Shown here in pieces: positions 15,105 through 24,081 of a DNA stretch of 64,000 nt. Each line of letters opens with the position of its first letter. Position 1 is the first letter of the stretch. The notes below the pieces were generated by a model. The model was not told where the DNA came from, did no database searches, and worked only from the letters and a program-made list of their open reading frames with translations. This DNA is from Aristaeella hokkaidonensis (lineage in GTDB: Bacteria; Bacillota; Clostridia; Christensenellales; Aristaeellaceae), in the NCBI RefSeq assembly GCF_018128945.1, contig NZ_CP068393.1, forward strand, positions 186,001-250,000, written 5' to 3'. Position numbers and translations under genes: made by a program.

Positions 15105-16091
15105 ATGAAGAAACTCGTCGCTCTACTGCTTGCCCTGACCGTGCTTGCTATGGCTTCCATGGCGATGGCAGAAGGAAAGGTTATGCTCTACTCTTCCATG
15201 CAGGAAGCGCAGCTGCAGGCCATTGAACAGGCATTTGAAGCCAAATATCCCGATGTGGATATGGAATACTACTATGCCGGCGGCGGTAAGCTGGTTACCA
15301 AGATGACCACTGAAGCCCAGGATAACGGCCAGATTGCCAGCGACCTCGTGTGGCTGGGCGACCCGTCCGACTATGAAGCCTTCAAGGCCAATGGCTGGCT
15401 GCAGCCCTACGTATCTCCTGAAACAGATCACATTGCCAAGGAATATATGGATCCCGACGGATACTACACCGCCGGCCGTCTGGTGACCATGGGCGTGGCC
15501 TGGAATATCGGCCTGGTGGATGAAGCGGATGCTCCCCAGACCTGGAATGATTTCCTGGATCCCAAGTGGCAGGGCCAGATTATCATGACCGACCCGTCCC
15601 AGGCTTCCACCACCAAGTACTGGATGGCTGCCATGATGCAGAATCCCAAGTACGGTGAAGATTACTTTAAAGCCCTGAAGGCCAACGGTGTGGAACTGGA
15701 GAGCGGCACCACCGCCACCCATAACCGCGTGGCTGACGCTTCCTATGAAGTAGGTATCTGCCTTGACTACGTGTCCGCGAACCTGATCGCTGAAGGTTCT
15801 CCCATGGCGTTCCACTACACCACCGAGGACGTAATCACCATGACCAGCCCCATTGCCATGATCAAGGGCTGCGCCAATGAAGACAATGCCAAACTGCTGA
15901 TGGACTTCATTCTTTCCAAGGAAGGACAGGAAGTACTGGTAGCCAACAACCTGGTTTCCGTCCGTGACGATGTGGAGATGCAGGTGGATACTTCCGCCAT
16001 CGCCGCGATCAACATGGAAGTTGATTACAATGACCTGGGCGCGAACCTGCAGACCTACCTGGACAATTTCAATAAGATCTTCGATAAGTAA
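15105..16091 (+). CDS. ABC substrate-binding protein, iron(III)/phosphonate (FbpA/PotD-like) family
   Basis: This is a secreted receptor of 328 residues with signal peptide MKKLVALLLALTVLAMASMAMAE. The mature part begins GKVMLYSSMQEAQLQAIEQAF, the family's usual first strand and helix, followed by YYAGGGKLVTKM and DLVWLGDPSDY. FbpA-type ferric binding proteins use tyrosines for the metal and this one is Tyr rich, but related receptors bind 2-aminoethylphosphonate, thiamine or polyamines. GGGAGG upstream gives a good start. A strong hairpin follows it, so it can be made in excess over the membrane components. Confidence 0.85.
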   Translation: MKKLVALLLALTVLAMASMAMAEGKVMLYSSMQEAQLQAIEQAFEAKYPDVDMEYYYAGGGKLVTKMTTEAQDNGQIASDLVWLGDPSDYEAFKANGWLQPYVSPETDHIAKEYMDPDGYYTAGRLVTMGVAWNIGLVDEADAPQTWNDFLDPKWQGQIIMTDPSQASTTKYWMAAMMQNPKYGEDYFKALKANGVELESGTTATHNRVADASYEVGICLDYVSANLIAEGSPMAFHYTTEDVITMTSPIAMIKGCANEDNAKLLMDFILSKEGQEVLVANNLVSVRDDVEMQVDTSAIAAINMEVDYNDLGANLQTYLDNFNKIFDK

Positions 16092-16107
16092 TCCTTCTGT
16101 TTCCTCT

Positions 16108-16149
16108 GGGCATGCGCGTCCGTACACGGGGGAGCATGCCCGCTTTTTT
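16108..16149 (+). terminator. Hairpin terminator between binding protein and ATPase
   Basis: An 8-bp GGGCATGC/GCATGCCC stem is followed by GCTTTTTTC. As no new promoter is clear before the ATPase, partial read-through would set the binding protein well above the transporter. Confidence 0.75.
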
Positions 16150-16200
16150 CTATGGGGAAAAGCAGCAAAGGGGAAGGGAAGAACACAAGGAGAATGATAG

Positions 16201-17286
16201 ATGGCAAACGTCAAATTTGACAATATCACTTTCCGCTACGGCACGAACACGGTACTTGAAAACTTCTCACTGGAAGTGGAAAGCGGAACAATCGTGTGCC
16301 TGGTAGGACCGTCCGGCTGCGGTAAAACAACACTGGTGCGTGCCCTGCTGGGATTGAACAAACCGGAAACGGGCTCGATCACCGTGGGCGACCGGGTGCT
16401 GTTTGACGCGAAGAAACGCGTGAATGTGCCGGCGGAAAAACGAAATATCGGCATTGTGTTCCAGGACTACGCCGTGTGGCCCCACATGACGGTACTGGAA
16501 AACGTAAGCTATCCCCTGAAAAAGCAGCGCAGGCCCAAGGATGAAATCCGCCAGAGGGCCATGAAAGCATTGGAACAGGTGCATATGACGGAATACGCCA
16601 ATCACCTGCCGAACCAGCTTTCAGGCGGACAGCAGCAACGCGTGGCAATCGCCCGTGCCCTTGTCATTGACAGTGACTTGCTGGTTATGGATGAACCCAT
16701 TACCAACCTGGACGCTAAGCTGCGGGAAGAAATGCTGCTGGAAATCCGGATGATCCAGAAGAGGCTGAATGCTACGATCCTGTATATCACCCACGATCAA
16801 CAGTCCGCACTGCAGCTGTGCGACAAGATGGCGATTATGGAGCAGGACGGCACCCTCTGTCAGTACGGAACAGACGAGGAGATCATCCTGCGTCCGGCCA
16901 ACCGTTTCACCTTTGAGTTCATCGGTGTTTCCAATTTCCTGCCCCTGGAGAAGGAGGGAGACAGCCTGTTCCTGAACTGTGGCGAAAAGATTCCCTATCC
17001 CCTGGAGGTACCTGAAGAGGCAGCAAACGGCGGATACGAAATCGGCGTACGGCCTAACGATATCGTCTTTGATTCTCAGTCACCGCTGAAGGCCAAAGTG
17101 GATTCCAGGGTGTTCCTGGGCAGTGAATATAACTACTTCCTTTCCCTGGGACAGAAACAGATCCGTGTGCAGCAGTCCATGCTGGACGCCAGGACAACGG
17201 GCGTGGCCAATGAAGGGGAAACCGTGGGAATCCGGTTCCTGAACACCCGCTGCTATCCCGCAAAGAAAGGAGGCGCATCCGCATGA
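16201..17286 (+). CDS. ABC transporter ATPase (first of two)
   Basis: This is a 361-residue CUT1/FbpC-type nucleotide-binding protein: Walker [10 protein letters not shown], signature [15 protein letters not shown], Walker [13 protein letters not shown] and switch YITHDQQSA, followed by a C-terminal TOBE-like regulatory domain (about 240-350). AAGGAGAATGATAG precedes the ATG. Its end overlaps the permease start as ATGA. Both this and the second ATPase downstream have complete catalytic motifs, so the importer may use an ATPase heterodimer. Confidence 0.9.
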   Translation: MANVKFDNITFRYGTNTVLENFSLEVESGTIVCLVGPSGCGKTTLVRALLGLNKPETGSITVGDRVLFDAKKRVNVPAEKRNIGIVFQDYAVWPHMTVLENVSYPLKKQRRPKDEIRQRAMKALEQVHMTEYANHLPNQLSGGQQQRVAIARALVIDSDLLVMDEPITNLDAKLREEMLLEIRMIQKRLNATILYITHDQQSALQLCDKMAIMEQDGTLCQYGTDEEIILRPANRFTFEFIGVSNFLPLEKEGDSLFLNCGEKIPYPLEVPEEAANGGYEIGVRPNDIVFDSQSPLKAKVDSRVFLGSEYNYFLSLGQKQIRVQQSMLDARTTGVANEGETVGIRFLNTRCYPAKKGGASA

Positions 17287-19010
17287 GACGCTACGGCAGT
17301 CATGTCAGCGCAGAGCTGGCAGCCGTGGACGGACGGAAACGGCTGAACATGGATAAGGTCATGACGGTGGTCTGCTTTATCCTGCTGCTCATCATCGTGG
17401 TGATTCCCATTGTGATGATTATCTACAACGCCTTTTTCAACGAGGGAAAGCCGGAAATCGACATGTTCGTGGAACAGGTGACGGACGGCAAGAACCTGGA
17501 GGCTATGTGGAACACCCTGAAGATCGCCGTGTTCGCGACCATCCTGGGAACCATTATGGGTGTGTTCTATGCCTGGCTCCTTGGCCGAAGCGATATTCCG
17601 GCCAAGGGCCTGATGCGGGCGCTGTTCAACATTCCGTACATGTTCCCGCCGTTTTTGGGAGCCATGGCCTGGGACATGATGTTCAACGGCCGCTCCGGCT
17701 ACATCAACAAATGGCTCAGGGACCTGTTCCATCTGAGCGGTATGCCCATCAACATCAACTCCGTCTGGGGTATCGTGTTTGTTGAAGTCAGTTACTATTT
17801 CCCCTTTGTGTTCATGCAGGTGGTATCCGCACTGGAACGCATGGATCCCACGCTGGAGGAATCCGCGCGCATTGCCGGCGCGAAGCAGCGCCAGGTGATC
17901 TGGAAGATCACCCTGCCGCTGGTGAAACCCGCTATTTCCGCCGGCGCATTGCTGATCCTGACCACCTCCCTGGCCCATTTCGGCGTGCCCTCCATCCTGG
18001 GCTATGCCAAGGGCATATATACCCTGCCGACCCGGATTTACGCCGTGATCTACAACTCCGGCGGATCCTTTGACGGTATCCGCCAGGGCGCGGCGCTCTC
18101 TGTCATGCTGGTGGTGGTTGTAGCCATTGCCCTGATCCTGCAGAACAAAATCCTGTCCTCGGGCAACTACGATATCATAAAGGGTAAATCCATGCGTCCG
18201 ACGCTGATCAAGCTGCGCGGCGCGAAGATTCCCCTGTTCCTGCTGGCGATCCTGACACTGATCCTGATCGTGATCGTGCCGCTGGTGATGATCGTGCTGG
18301 TTTCCTTCCTGAAAGCCTACGGCCTGCCGATTGCCTTTGAGAACTTCACGCTGGCGCAGTACGTCAAGGTGTTCACGGCAAACGGCACCATCGCCGCAAT
18401 CCGAAACTCCCTGTTCGTATCCATTACGGCCGGTATCATCTGTATGTTTCTTGGTACGCTGGTGGCATACGTGGTGCAGAAGATCCGGCCCAAGGGCAAA
18501 GGCATCCTGGAAGTTACCTCCATGCTACCCTATGCTATTCCCGGCACGGTGCTGTCCATCGGTGTGATCCTGGCCTGGAGTGGACGCATTGCGGGCATCA
18601 ACCTGTACAATACCATCTGGATCATCCTGGTGGCATATCTGGCGCGGTACCTGAGCTTCAGTATGAAGACCTCCTCAGCAGCCCTGCTGCAGGTGCACTC
18701 TTCCCTGGAGGAAGCAGCCCGCGTCTGCGGCGCCAGCCATACCGAGGGACTGGCGGATATTACCCTGCCCCTGATCCGCCCGGCCATGGTGAGCGGCTTC
18801 TTCCTGATTTTCCTGCCGGCCATGCGCGAGGTTACGACATCCATCCTGCTGTACGGCCCCTATACCCGCACGCTGGGCGTACAGATCTACTCCCTGCGCG
18901 ACGCGGGCATGATTCCCCAGGCAGCTGCACTGGCAACCGTGGCGATCGGTATTATCATTATCCTGAATACCATTGTAACCAAGATTACCAAGGACAGGAA
19001 GGGGGTGTAA
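17283..19010 (+). CDS. ABC transporter permease, fused two-domain (FbpB/AfuB-like)
   Basis: This is a 575-residue membrane protein made of two tandem permease domains, as in ferric importers. The first domain spans about 25-290 with its EAA loop near LEESARIAGAKQRQVIWKITLPL. The second spans about 310-570 with LEEAARVCGASHTEGLADITLPL. About twelve hydrophobic segments are visible. A cytoplasmic N-terminus of about 25 residues precedes the first segment. The start overlaps the preceding ATPase stop by 4 bases and the second ATPase begins 3 bases after its stop, so all three are tightly coupled. Confidence 0.9.
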   Translation: MRRYGSHVSAELAAVDGRKRLNMDKVMTVVCFILLLIIVVIPIVMIIYNAFFNEGKPEIDMFVEQVTDGKNLEAMWNTLKIAVFATILGTIMGVFYAWLLGRSDIPAKGLMRALFNIPYMFPPFLGAMAWDMMFNGRSGYINKWLRDLFHLSGMPININSVWGIVFVEVSYYFPFVFMQVVSALERMDPTLEESARIAGAKQRQVIWKITLPLVKPAISAGALLILTTSLAHFGVPSILGYAKGIYTLPTRIYAVIYNSGGSFDGIRQGAALSVMLVVVVAIALILQNKILSSGNYDIIKGKSMRPTLIKLRGAKIPLFLLAILTLILIVIVPLVMIVLVSFLKAYGLPIAFENFTLAQYVKVFTANGTIAAIRNSLFVSITAGIICMFLGTLVAYVVQKIRPKGKGILEVTSMLPYAIPGTVLSIGVILAWSGRIAGINLYNTIWIILVAYLARYLSFSMKTSSAALLQVHSSLEEAARVCGASHTEGLADITLPLIRPAMVSGFFLIFLPAMREVTTSILLYGPYTRTLGVQIYSLRDAGMIPQAAALATVAIGIIIILNTIVTKITKDRKGV

Positions 19011-19013
19011 TCC

Positions 19014-20126
19014 GTGGGAGATCAGATTATCCTGGATCATGTTACCAAAGTATTCACGACAAAAACGCTGGGCAATATCGTGGCTGTGGATGATTTCAAC
19101 CTGCGGGTGCACGAAGGTGAATGCTTCTCCTTCCTGGGCCCCTCCGGCTGCGGCAAATCAACCACCCTGCGCATGATTGCCGGATTTGAGGATCTGACAG
19201 AAGGTGAGATCGAACTGTGCGGCAGGCTGGTATCCTCCAGCAAAAAGAATCTGTATGTTCCGCCGGAAGAACGGGGACTGGGTATGGTATTCCAGGCCTT
19301 TGCGGTCTGGCCGCATATGAATGTTTTTGAGAACGTAGCCTTCCCCCTGCGCATCCAGAAACTGAACAAGACGGATATCGTCCGCCGGGTGAATGAAGCG
19401 CTGCATCATACCAGCCTGACGGGGCTGGAAAAAGCCTGGCCGGGCGACCTGTCCGGCGGCCAGCAGCAACGTATCGCCCTGGCCCGGGCGATTGTCACAA
19501 ATCCCAAGGTTATGTTGCTGGATGAGCCCCTGTCGAACCTGGACCCCAAACTGCGGGAAACCATGCGCTTTGAAATCAAAGCCCTGCAGCGGAAGTTCAA
19601 CTTCACCATTATCTTCGTAACTCACGACCAGTCTGAAGCCATGGCGATCTCGGACCGGATGATGGTGTGTGATATGGGTAAAATCATGCAGATTGATACT
19701 CCGGAAAACCTGTACAATAAACCCTGCAACCGATTCGTTCATAACTTCCTGGGTGAGAGTACCTTTATCAATGTGGTTATCCAGGACGGCAAGGCTTATC
19801 CCAAAGGCCATATGGATCAGCCCCTGAATCTTACCGTGCCTGCTGATGCGGCCGAGGAAATGGTGGTGGCCACCCGTCCCAATGAGATTGCCCTGACAGG
19901 TCCGGATGATGACGGTTTTGCGACCCATGTTGAAAAACGTATTTTCCTGACAGACCGCACGGAATACCTTGTGCCTGTGGGCGACCAGCTGCTGAAGGTA
20001 CAGACACCCCATCGCGTTACCTTTGCCCAGGGCGAGGCATGCAGCGTCCATCTGGTGGAGCCTATGTGGTATCCGGCGGATGACGAAGCCGCGGAAAAGG
20101 AACGTGCCCGCAGACAGCTTGTGTAA
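19014..20126 (+). CDS. ABC transporter ATPase (second of two)
   Basis: This is a 370-residue FbpC/CUT1-like ATPase with Walker A GPSGCGKSTT, signature [15 protein letters not shown], Walker B VMLLDEPLSNLD, the THDQSEA switch and a C-terminal TOBE-like region. It starts with GTG 19014-19016, supported by GGGGGTG six bases upstream. It differs clearly from the first ATPase (for example LGNIVAVDDFNLRV against [12 protein letters not shown]), so this is an old paralogue pair rather than a recent duplication. It ends the operon before a GC-rich hairpin. Confidence 0.9.
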   Translation: MGDQIILDHVTKVFTTKTLGNIVAVDDFNLRVHEGECFSFLGPSGCGKSTTLRMIAGFEDLTEGEIELCGRLVSSSKKNLYVPPEERGLGMVFQAFAVWPHMNVFENVAFPLRIQKLNKTDIVRRVNEALHHTSLTGLEKAWPGDLSGGQQQRIALARAIVTNPKVMLLDEPLSNLDPKLRETMRFEIKALQRKFNFTIIFVTHDQSEAMAISDRMMVCDMGKIMQIDTPENLYNKPCNRFVHNFLGESTFINVVIQDGKAYPKGHMDQPLNLTVPADAAEEMVVATRPNEIALTGPDDDGFATHVEKRIFLTDRTEYLVPVGDQLLKVQTPHRVTFAQGEACSVHLVEPMWYPADDEAAEKERARRQLV

Positions 20127-20149
20127 AAAACAGACAGACAATCAGAATG

Positions 20150-20175
20150 GCGGCCCCCGTGAAGGCGGGGGCCGC
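20150..20175 (+). terminator. GC-rich hairpin after the ABC operon
   Basis: A 10-bp GCGGCCCCCG/CGGGGGCCGC stem with a 6-base loop. It lacks a T run, so termination may be weak or factor dependent. Confidence 0.55.
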
Positions 20176-20251
20176 TGTGCTGTGCAATCCTTGTAAAGGC
20201 TGTGAAAAAATGATAGAATTCTCCTGCGCCATACGAAGGGAGATGATTACT

Positions 20252-20452
20252 ATGGCCAGATTTGTTCCAAAGGACAAAATGAGCAAAAAAGCTCAGAAGG
20301 AACTCAACCGTCAGCGGCGTGTTACCTGGGAATTCAGCCCGGTCACGAAAACCGTGGACAGCAGGAAGATTTATTCCCGTAAAAGGAAAGCTCAGAATCG
20401 TGGTGATTACGATCTGAGCTTTTTTTATGCGTTTTCCGTGTTATCCGTTTGA
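20252..20452 (+). CDS. Small basic conserved protein of unknown function
   Basis: This is a 66-residue lysine/arginine-rich protein starting MARFVPKDKMSKKAQKELN, then WEFSPVTKTVDSRKIYSRKRK. Short proteins of this pattern occur in other clostridia; no function is known to me. GGGAGA lies eight bases before the ATG. The last third overlaps an AGCTCAG...CTGAGCT hairpin followed by seven Ts, so the gene's own terminator is inside its reading frame. The 3' end overlaps the convergent VOC gene by 12 bases. Basic charge suggests nucleic acid or ribosome binding, but that is only a guess. Confidence 0.65.
   Translation: MARFVPKDKMSKKAQKELNRQRRVTWEFSPVTKTVDSRKIYSRKRKAQNRGDYDLSFFYAFSVLSV
20389..20427 (+). 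terminator. Terminator embedded in the end of the small basic gene
   Basis: Stem AGCTCAG-ATCGT pairs with ACGAT-CTGAGCT with one bulged A and a 7-base loop, followed by TTTTTT. Confidence 0.75.
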
Positions 20453-20893
20453 ACCGGCCAGGCGTTTGTCAGCCTGAGCCTGGAGGGATTCAGGCGGCAT
20501 TTCCATGATTTCAATCTGCGTGCCGTCCGGGTCATGGATCCAGAACATGAGGCACCGGGATAAGCCGCGGCGGATTTCTGAGTCCAGCGGACCGCCTTTT
20601 GCACGGACGGTTTCATAGGAACGCTGGATATCATGGGTCATCAGGCAGAGATGGCAGAAGCCGATTGTTTCCGAATCAGCCGCTGTTTCTTTCCGCCCGT
20701 TGGCAAATAATTCCAGATACTGTCCGGGTGCCAGGAAGATATATACGGTTGCCAGGGAACCGTCTTCCCCGTGCATACGGAAGGCCTCCGGAAGACCGAG
20801 GATTTCCGTATAAAACCGGACACTTTCGAGAATGTCCCGGGTCCGGATCGCGACATGACACAGCCCCGCTGCGGCCTGATGCTTATCCATCAT
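20441..20893 (-). CDS. VOC-family (glyoxalase/bleomycin-resistance fold) protein
   Basis: This is a 150-residue vicinal-oxygen-chelate protein. It has paired beta-alpha-beta-beta-beta units: GLCHVAIRTRDILESVRFYTEILGL at the start, then GFCHLCLMTHDIQRSYE and FWIHDPDGTQIEIME. Histidine and glutamate positions fit a metal site like glyoxalase I. It is last in the aldehyde-detoxification operon (alcohol dehydrogenase, flavodoxin-like reductase, aldo/keto reductase), which favours a role with methylglyoxal or a related electrophile. Other VOC reactions remain possible. Confidence 0.8.
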   Translation of the reverse strand: MMDKHQAAAGLCHVAIRTRDILESVRFYTEILGLPEAFRMHGEDGSLATVYIFLAPGQYLELFANGRKETAADSETIGFCHLCLMTHDIQRSYETVRAKGGPLDSEIRRGLSRCLMFWIHDPDGTQIEIMEMPPESLQAQADKRLAGSNG

Positions 20894-20908
20894 CTTATCT
20901 CTCCCCGG

Positions 20909-22033
20909 TCAGGCATCCAGTTTGCCGGAAGCCTCTTTCAACAGGTCAATGATCGGCAGGTGCTGCGGGCATACGCCTTCGCACTGGCCGCAGGCGATGC
21001 AGTCGAAAGCGCGGCCGTATCCCTGGCCGATCAGTCCGCCGTAGAATGCTTTGGGACGGAACTCATCACCGTACAGGTTCATGGTGTTCACTGCGCGGAA
21101 CACGTCCGGGATTGATATATTCATCGGGCATCCGGGCGTGCAGTACCGGCAGGACGTACAGCCGATCTGCGGCACATTGAGCATGATGGTCCGGACTTTG
21201 TCCACCAGTTTCTTTTCATCTTCGGTCAGCGGTTCAAAGTTGATGAATGTTCCAATGTTATCTTTCATCTGCTCTTCGGTGCTCATACCTGACAGAATGG
21301 TCATGACTCCCGGCAGGGAACCGACAAAGCGCAGCGCCCAGGAGGCGATGGAAGCTTCAGGACGGGCTGCCTTGTACATGGCTTCCAGTTCCGGCTTCAG
21401 TGCGGCAAGCGTACCGCCCTTGACCGGCTCCATAATGATCATGGGGATATCCCTGTTGTGCAGGATTTCATACAGTTCCCCGGAACGGACGACAGGGTTT
21501 TTCCAGTCTGCGTAGTTCAGCTGGATCTGCACGAACTCAATTTCCGGATGGGCGTCCAGAACCTTGATCAGATAGAAGGGACTTCCGTGGAAGGAAAAAC
21601 CGAAGTGCCGGATTTTGCCTTCCGCTTTTTTCTGCAGTCCCCAATTGAAGCAGTCCAGGCGTTCATAGGTATCGCCGTTGCTGCCGTCCTCAATGGAATG
21701 GAGCAGGTAGAAATCAAAGTAATCCACACCGCACCGTTCCAGCTGTTCATTGAATACACGATCCCTGTCTTCCGGCCCTTTGAGGCACCAGGCTGGAAGC
21801 TTTGTGGCAAGCATGAACTGATCACGCGGATAGCGTTTTACCAGGGCTTCCTTGATGGCTTTCTCGGAATTGCCGCCGTGATAAACATAGGCTGTATCAA
21901 AGTAATTCATCCCGGCCTGCATATAGGCATCCACCATGCGGTTTACATGGCCGATATCGATGACTCCGTCTTTCTCGGGCAGGCGCATGAGGCCGAACCC
22001 CAGCTTTGGCATGGCATTCAGATTGATACTCAT
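20909..22033 (-). CDS. Aldo/keto reductase with C-terminal 4Fe-4S domain
   Basis: This is a 374-residue aldo/keto reductase. The catalytic Asp-Tyr region NYFDTAYVYHGG (near 45), lysine in LATKLP and histidine in YLLHSIEDG are present. The C-terminus carries Cys motifs CTSCRYCTPGCP (near 295) and CIACGQCEGVCP (near 345) typical of the ferredoxin-fused clostridial branch. It lies 15 bases upstream of the VOC gene and 37 bases after the flavodoxin-like gene. It probably reduces an aldehyde or ketone using NADPH or reduced ferredoxin. Confidence 0.9.
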   Translation of the reverse strand: MSINLNAMPKLGFGLMRLPEKDGVIDIGHVNRMVDAYMQAGMNYFDTAYVYHGGNSEKAIKEALVKRYPRDQFMLATKLPAWCLKGPEDRDRVFNEQLERCGVDYFDFYLLHSIEDGSNGDTYERLDCFNWGLQKKAEGKIRHFGFSFHGSPFYLIKVLDAHPEIEFVQIQLNYADWKNPVVRSGELYEILHNRDIPMIIMEPVKGGTLAALKPELEAMYKAARPEASIASWALRFVGSLPGVMTILSGMSTEEQMKDNIGTFINFEPLTEDEKKLVDKVRTIMLNVPQIGCTSCRYCTPGCPMNISIPDVFRAVNTMNLYGDEFRPKAFYGGLIGQGYGRAFDCIACGQCEGVCPQHLPIIDLLKEASGKLDA

Positions 22034-22070
22034 TCAGCACGCTTCCTTTCTGCTCCGCTCTGTCAATGAA

Positions 22071-22703
22071 TCAGCGGATGAAGTTTGTCCATACCCGGGG
22101 TTCTTCCGCCTGGGGAATTCCGATTTCCGCTTTGCCCAGGGCAATGCTCTTCATGAGGAAAACCATATTCCTTGCCAGCACGCGCATGACCTGGCGGCCT
22201 TCCATGTCCGTCTCTGCCTCGCCGGGAATACCACCGTAAATATTGTTCCAGTACTGGCTGGAGGCTACCGGCATATTGGCCAGGGTAAAGAACTTGTTCA
22301 GCTCATCAAAGGTGGCGGTGCATCCGGAACGCCGGGCACAGACCACGCTGGCCCCGACCTTCAGGCTCTTGTCAAAGGAAGTGCTGTAGAACAGCCGCTG
22401 CAGCGCAGATACCAGCGTGCCATTGGCAGAACCGAAATAAACCGGCGAACCGACGACCAGGCCGTCCGCATCACTGAATTTTTCAGCCAGTTCATTGACA
22501 ACGTCATCAAAAACGCATTTTCCGTTTTTCCGGCAGGTTCCGCAGGCAATGCATCCGCGGATCGCCTTTTTCCCCAGGAGGATGTTTTCAACTTCCACGC
22601 CGTTTTCCCGGAAGACCTGCTCCATTTCCCGGAAGGCAAGGGCAGTATTGCCATTTTCATGCGGGCTCCCGTTTAGCATCAGGACTTTCAGATTCTTTTC
22701 CAT
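22071..22703 (-). CDS. Flavodoxin-like NAD(P)H-dependent oxidoreductase (IsfD/NADPH-FMN reductase type)
   Basis: This is a 210-residue flavoprotein with the phosphate-binding loop LNGSPHENGNTALAF at the N-terminus. A cysteine motif CIACGTCRKNGKC near residue 51 marks the iron-sulfur flavoprotein-like clade. VVGSPVYFGSANG is the second flavin contact. It sits between the alcohol dehydrogenase and the aldo/keto reductase in one transcript, so it likely provides or accepts electrons in electrophile detoxification. Confidence 0.87.
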   Translation of the reverse strand: MEKNLKVLMLNGSPHENGNTALAFREMEQVFRENGVEVENILLGKKAIRGCIACGTCRKNGKCVFDDVVNELAEKFSDADGLVVGSPVYFGSANGTLVSALQRLFYSTSFDKSLKVGASVVCARRSGCTATFDELNKFFTLANMPVASSQYWNNIYGGIPGEAETDMEGRQVMRVLARNMVFLMKSIALGKAEIGIPQAEEPRVWTNFIR

Positions 22704-22745
22704 ATCCGTTTCTTCCTTTCAGATGAACAGGTTGGGAACTGATGT

Positions 22746-23924
22746 TTACCGGCTGGCCTTGAAGATTTCCAGCATGTCCTTTTCATACAGCAGCCGAGCG
22801 GAACCCATGGAGCCGCCTACGCCGACAGCGCACTTATGAGCCATTTCGGCCAGGTCTTCGTCGGTGGCATTGACGCCGAGTTCCCTCAGGTTGGTGGGCA
22901 TATGAATCCGGCGGTAGAAGTCTTCCATGGCTTCAATGCCCTTCAGAGCGATTTCCTCATCTGAACCGACGGGTTCAACACCCATGACATTGACAGCAAA
23001 CTGCTTAAACCGGGGCAGACAGTTTCCACAGACGTACCGGGCCCAGCTTCCCCAGATGGCAGCCAGCCCGGCACCGTGGGCAACATCATACAGGCCGCCC
23101 AGCTCATGCTCCAGCTTATGCGTCATCCAGTCACCGCCGTCGTTGCCGCAGCCGGTGAGTCCATTATGGGAGAGACTTCCGGCCCACATAACTTCAGCGC
23201 GGGCTTCGTAGTTTTTCGGATCCTTCACAAGGATTTCAGCGTTTTTCATCACGGTGCGGATCAGGCCTTCCGCCAGGGCATCGGTGATTTCCATGTTTCC
23301 GCCGTTGGTGAAATAGCGTTCCATGGTGTGCATCATGATATCGGTGCAGCCGCAGGCAGTCTGATAGTCCGGAAGGGTCATGGTCAGTTCCGGATTCATG
23401 ATAGCAAATTTCGGACGGCAGTAATCACTGCTATAGCCGCGCTTGACCAGGCCTTCTTCCTTGGTAATGACGGAAGAGTCGCTCATTTCGCTTCCGGTGG
23501 CGGCGAGAGTCAGGATGACGCCCAGGGGCAGACAGGCTGTGGCTTTTCGCTTGTAATCATAGAAATCCCAGACGTCGCCGTCATTGGTGACACCGTAGCC
23601 GATGGCTTTGGCAGAGTCGATAGCGCTTCCGCCGCCAACGGCCAGCAGGAAATCAACCCCTTCCTTTTTGCACAGATCAATGCCTTCATATACCAGAGAG
23701 AGGCGGGGATTCGGTACGGCACCGCCGAGCATCACATAAGGGATTCCTGCTGCGTCAAGCGAATCCGTAACTTTCTTCATCAGGCCGGAGCGGATCACGC
23801 TGCCGCCGCCGTAATGAATCAGGACTTTTTTTCCGCCGAATTCCTTAATCAGGGATGCAACCTGAGATTCTGTTTCCCTGCCAAAGACCACTTTGGTGGG
23901 TGTAAAGTATTTGAATCCAAACAT
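22746..23924 (-). CDS. Iron-containing alcohol dehydrogenase (BdhA/YqhD-like)
   Basis: This is a 392-residue group III alcohol dehydrogenase. NAD(P)-binding GGGS stretches (HYGGGSVIRSG near 39 and AVGGGSAIDSAKAIGYG near 96) and metal ligands in DIMMHTMERYF and DVAHGAGLA are visible. The sequence resembles butanol dehydrogenase and the aldehyde-scavenging YqhD/YugK group. It is first in the operon behind a MerR-type promoter with an AdhR-like operator, so an aldehyde-reducing role is likely. GGGA upstream of the ATG gives a weak ribosome binding site. Confidence 0.92.
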   Translation of the reverse strand: MFGFKYFTPTKVVFGRETESQVASLIKEFGGKKVLIHYGGGSVIRSGLMKKVTDSLDAAGIPYVMLGGAVPNPRLSLVYEGIDLCKKEGVDFLLAVGGGSAIDSAKAIGYGVTNDGDVWDFYDYKRKATACLPLGVILTLAATGSEMSDSSVITKEEGLVKRGYSSDYCRPKFAIMNPELTMTLPDYQTACGCTDIMMHTMERYFTNGGNMEITDALAEGLIRTVMKNAEILVKDPKNYEARAEVMWAGSLSHNGLTGCGNDGGDWMTHKLEHELGGLYDVAHGAGLAAIWGSWARYVCGNCLPRFKQFAVNVMGVEPVGSDEEIALKGIEAMEDFYRRIHMPTNLRELGVNATDEDLAEMAHKCAVGVGGSMGSARLLYEKDMLEIFKASR

Positions 23925-23980
23925 CGTATTCCCTCCAGACTGTATATATCATAAATGTGGTTCAGGATCTTACTGAAACC

Positions 23981-24011
23981 ATGATAAAACTTAGAGTAAA
24001 CTTTAAGTCAA
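23981..24011 (-). promoter_or_regulatory. MerR-type promoter with AdhR-like operator
   Basis: TTGACT and TATCAT are separated by 19 bases, the long spacing MerR-family activators act on. Between them CTTAAAG-TTTA-CTCTAAG (23990-24007) differs by one base from the inverted repeat CTTAAAG-N4-CTTTAAG known for the Bacillus aldehyde regulator AdhR. The regulator gene is not in the window. Confidence 0.75.
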
Positions 24012-24035
24012 GGACTTTATGCCAGAAAACAAACA

Positions 24036-24063
24036 TCGGTCGGAAACAGCTGCTTCCGGCCGA
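24036..24063 (-). terminator. Terminator after the secreted hydrolase-like gene
   Basis: A 10-bp stem TCGGTCGGAA/TTCCGGCCGA with an 8-base loop is followed on the minus strand by TGTTTGTTTTCTGG. Confidence 0.75.
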
Positions 24064-24081
24064 CAGGACAGGAAAACGGGA

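Noticed and set aside
15123-16229. A 368-codon frame opposite the iron/phosphonate-type binding protein
   Set aside because: Antisense shadow of a strongly biased gene, with no homologous motifs or start signals.
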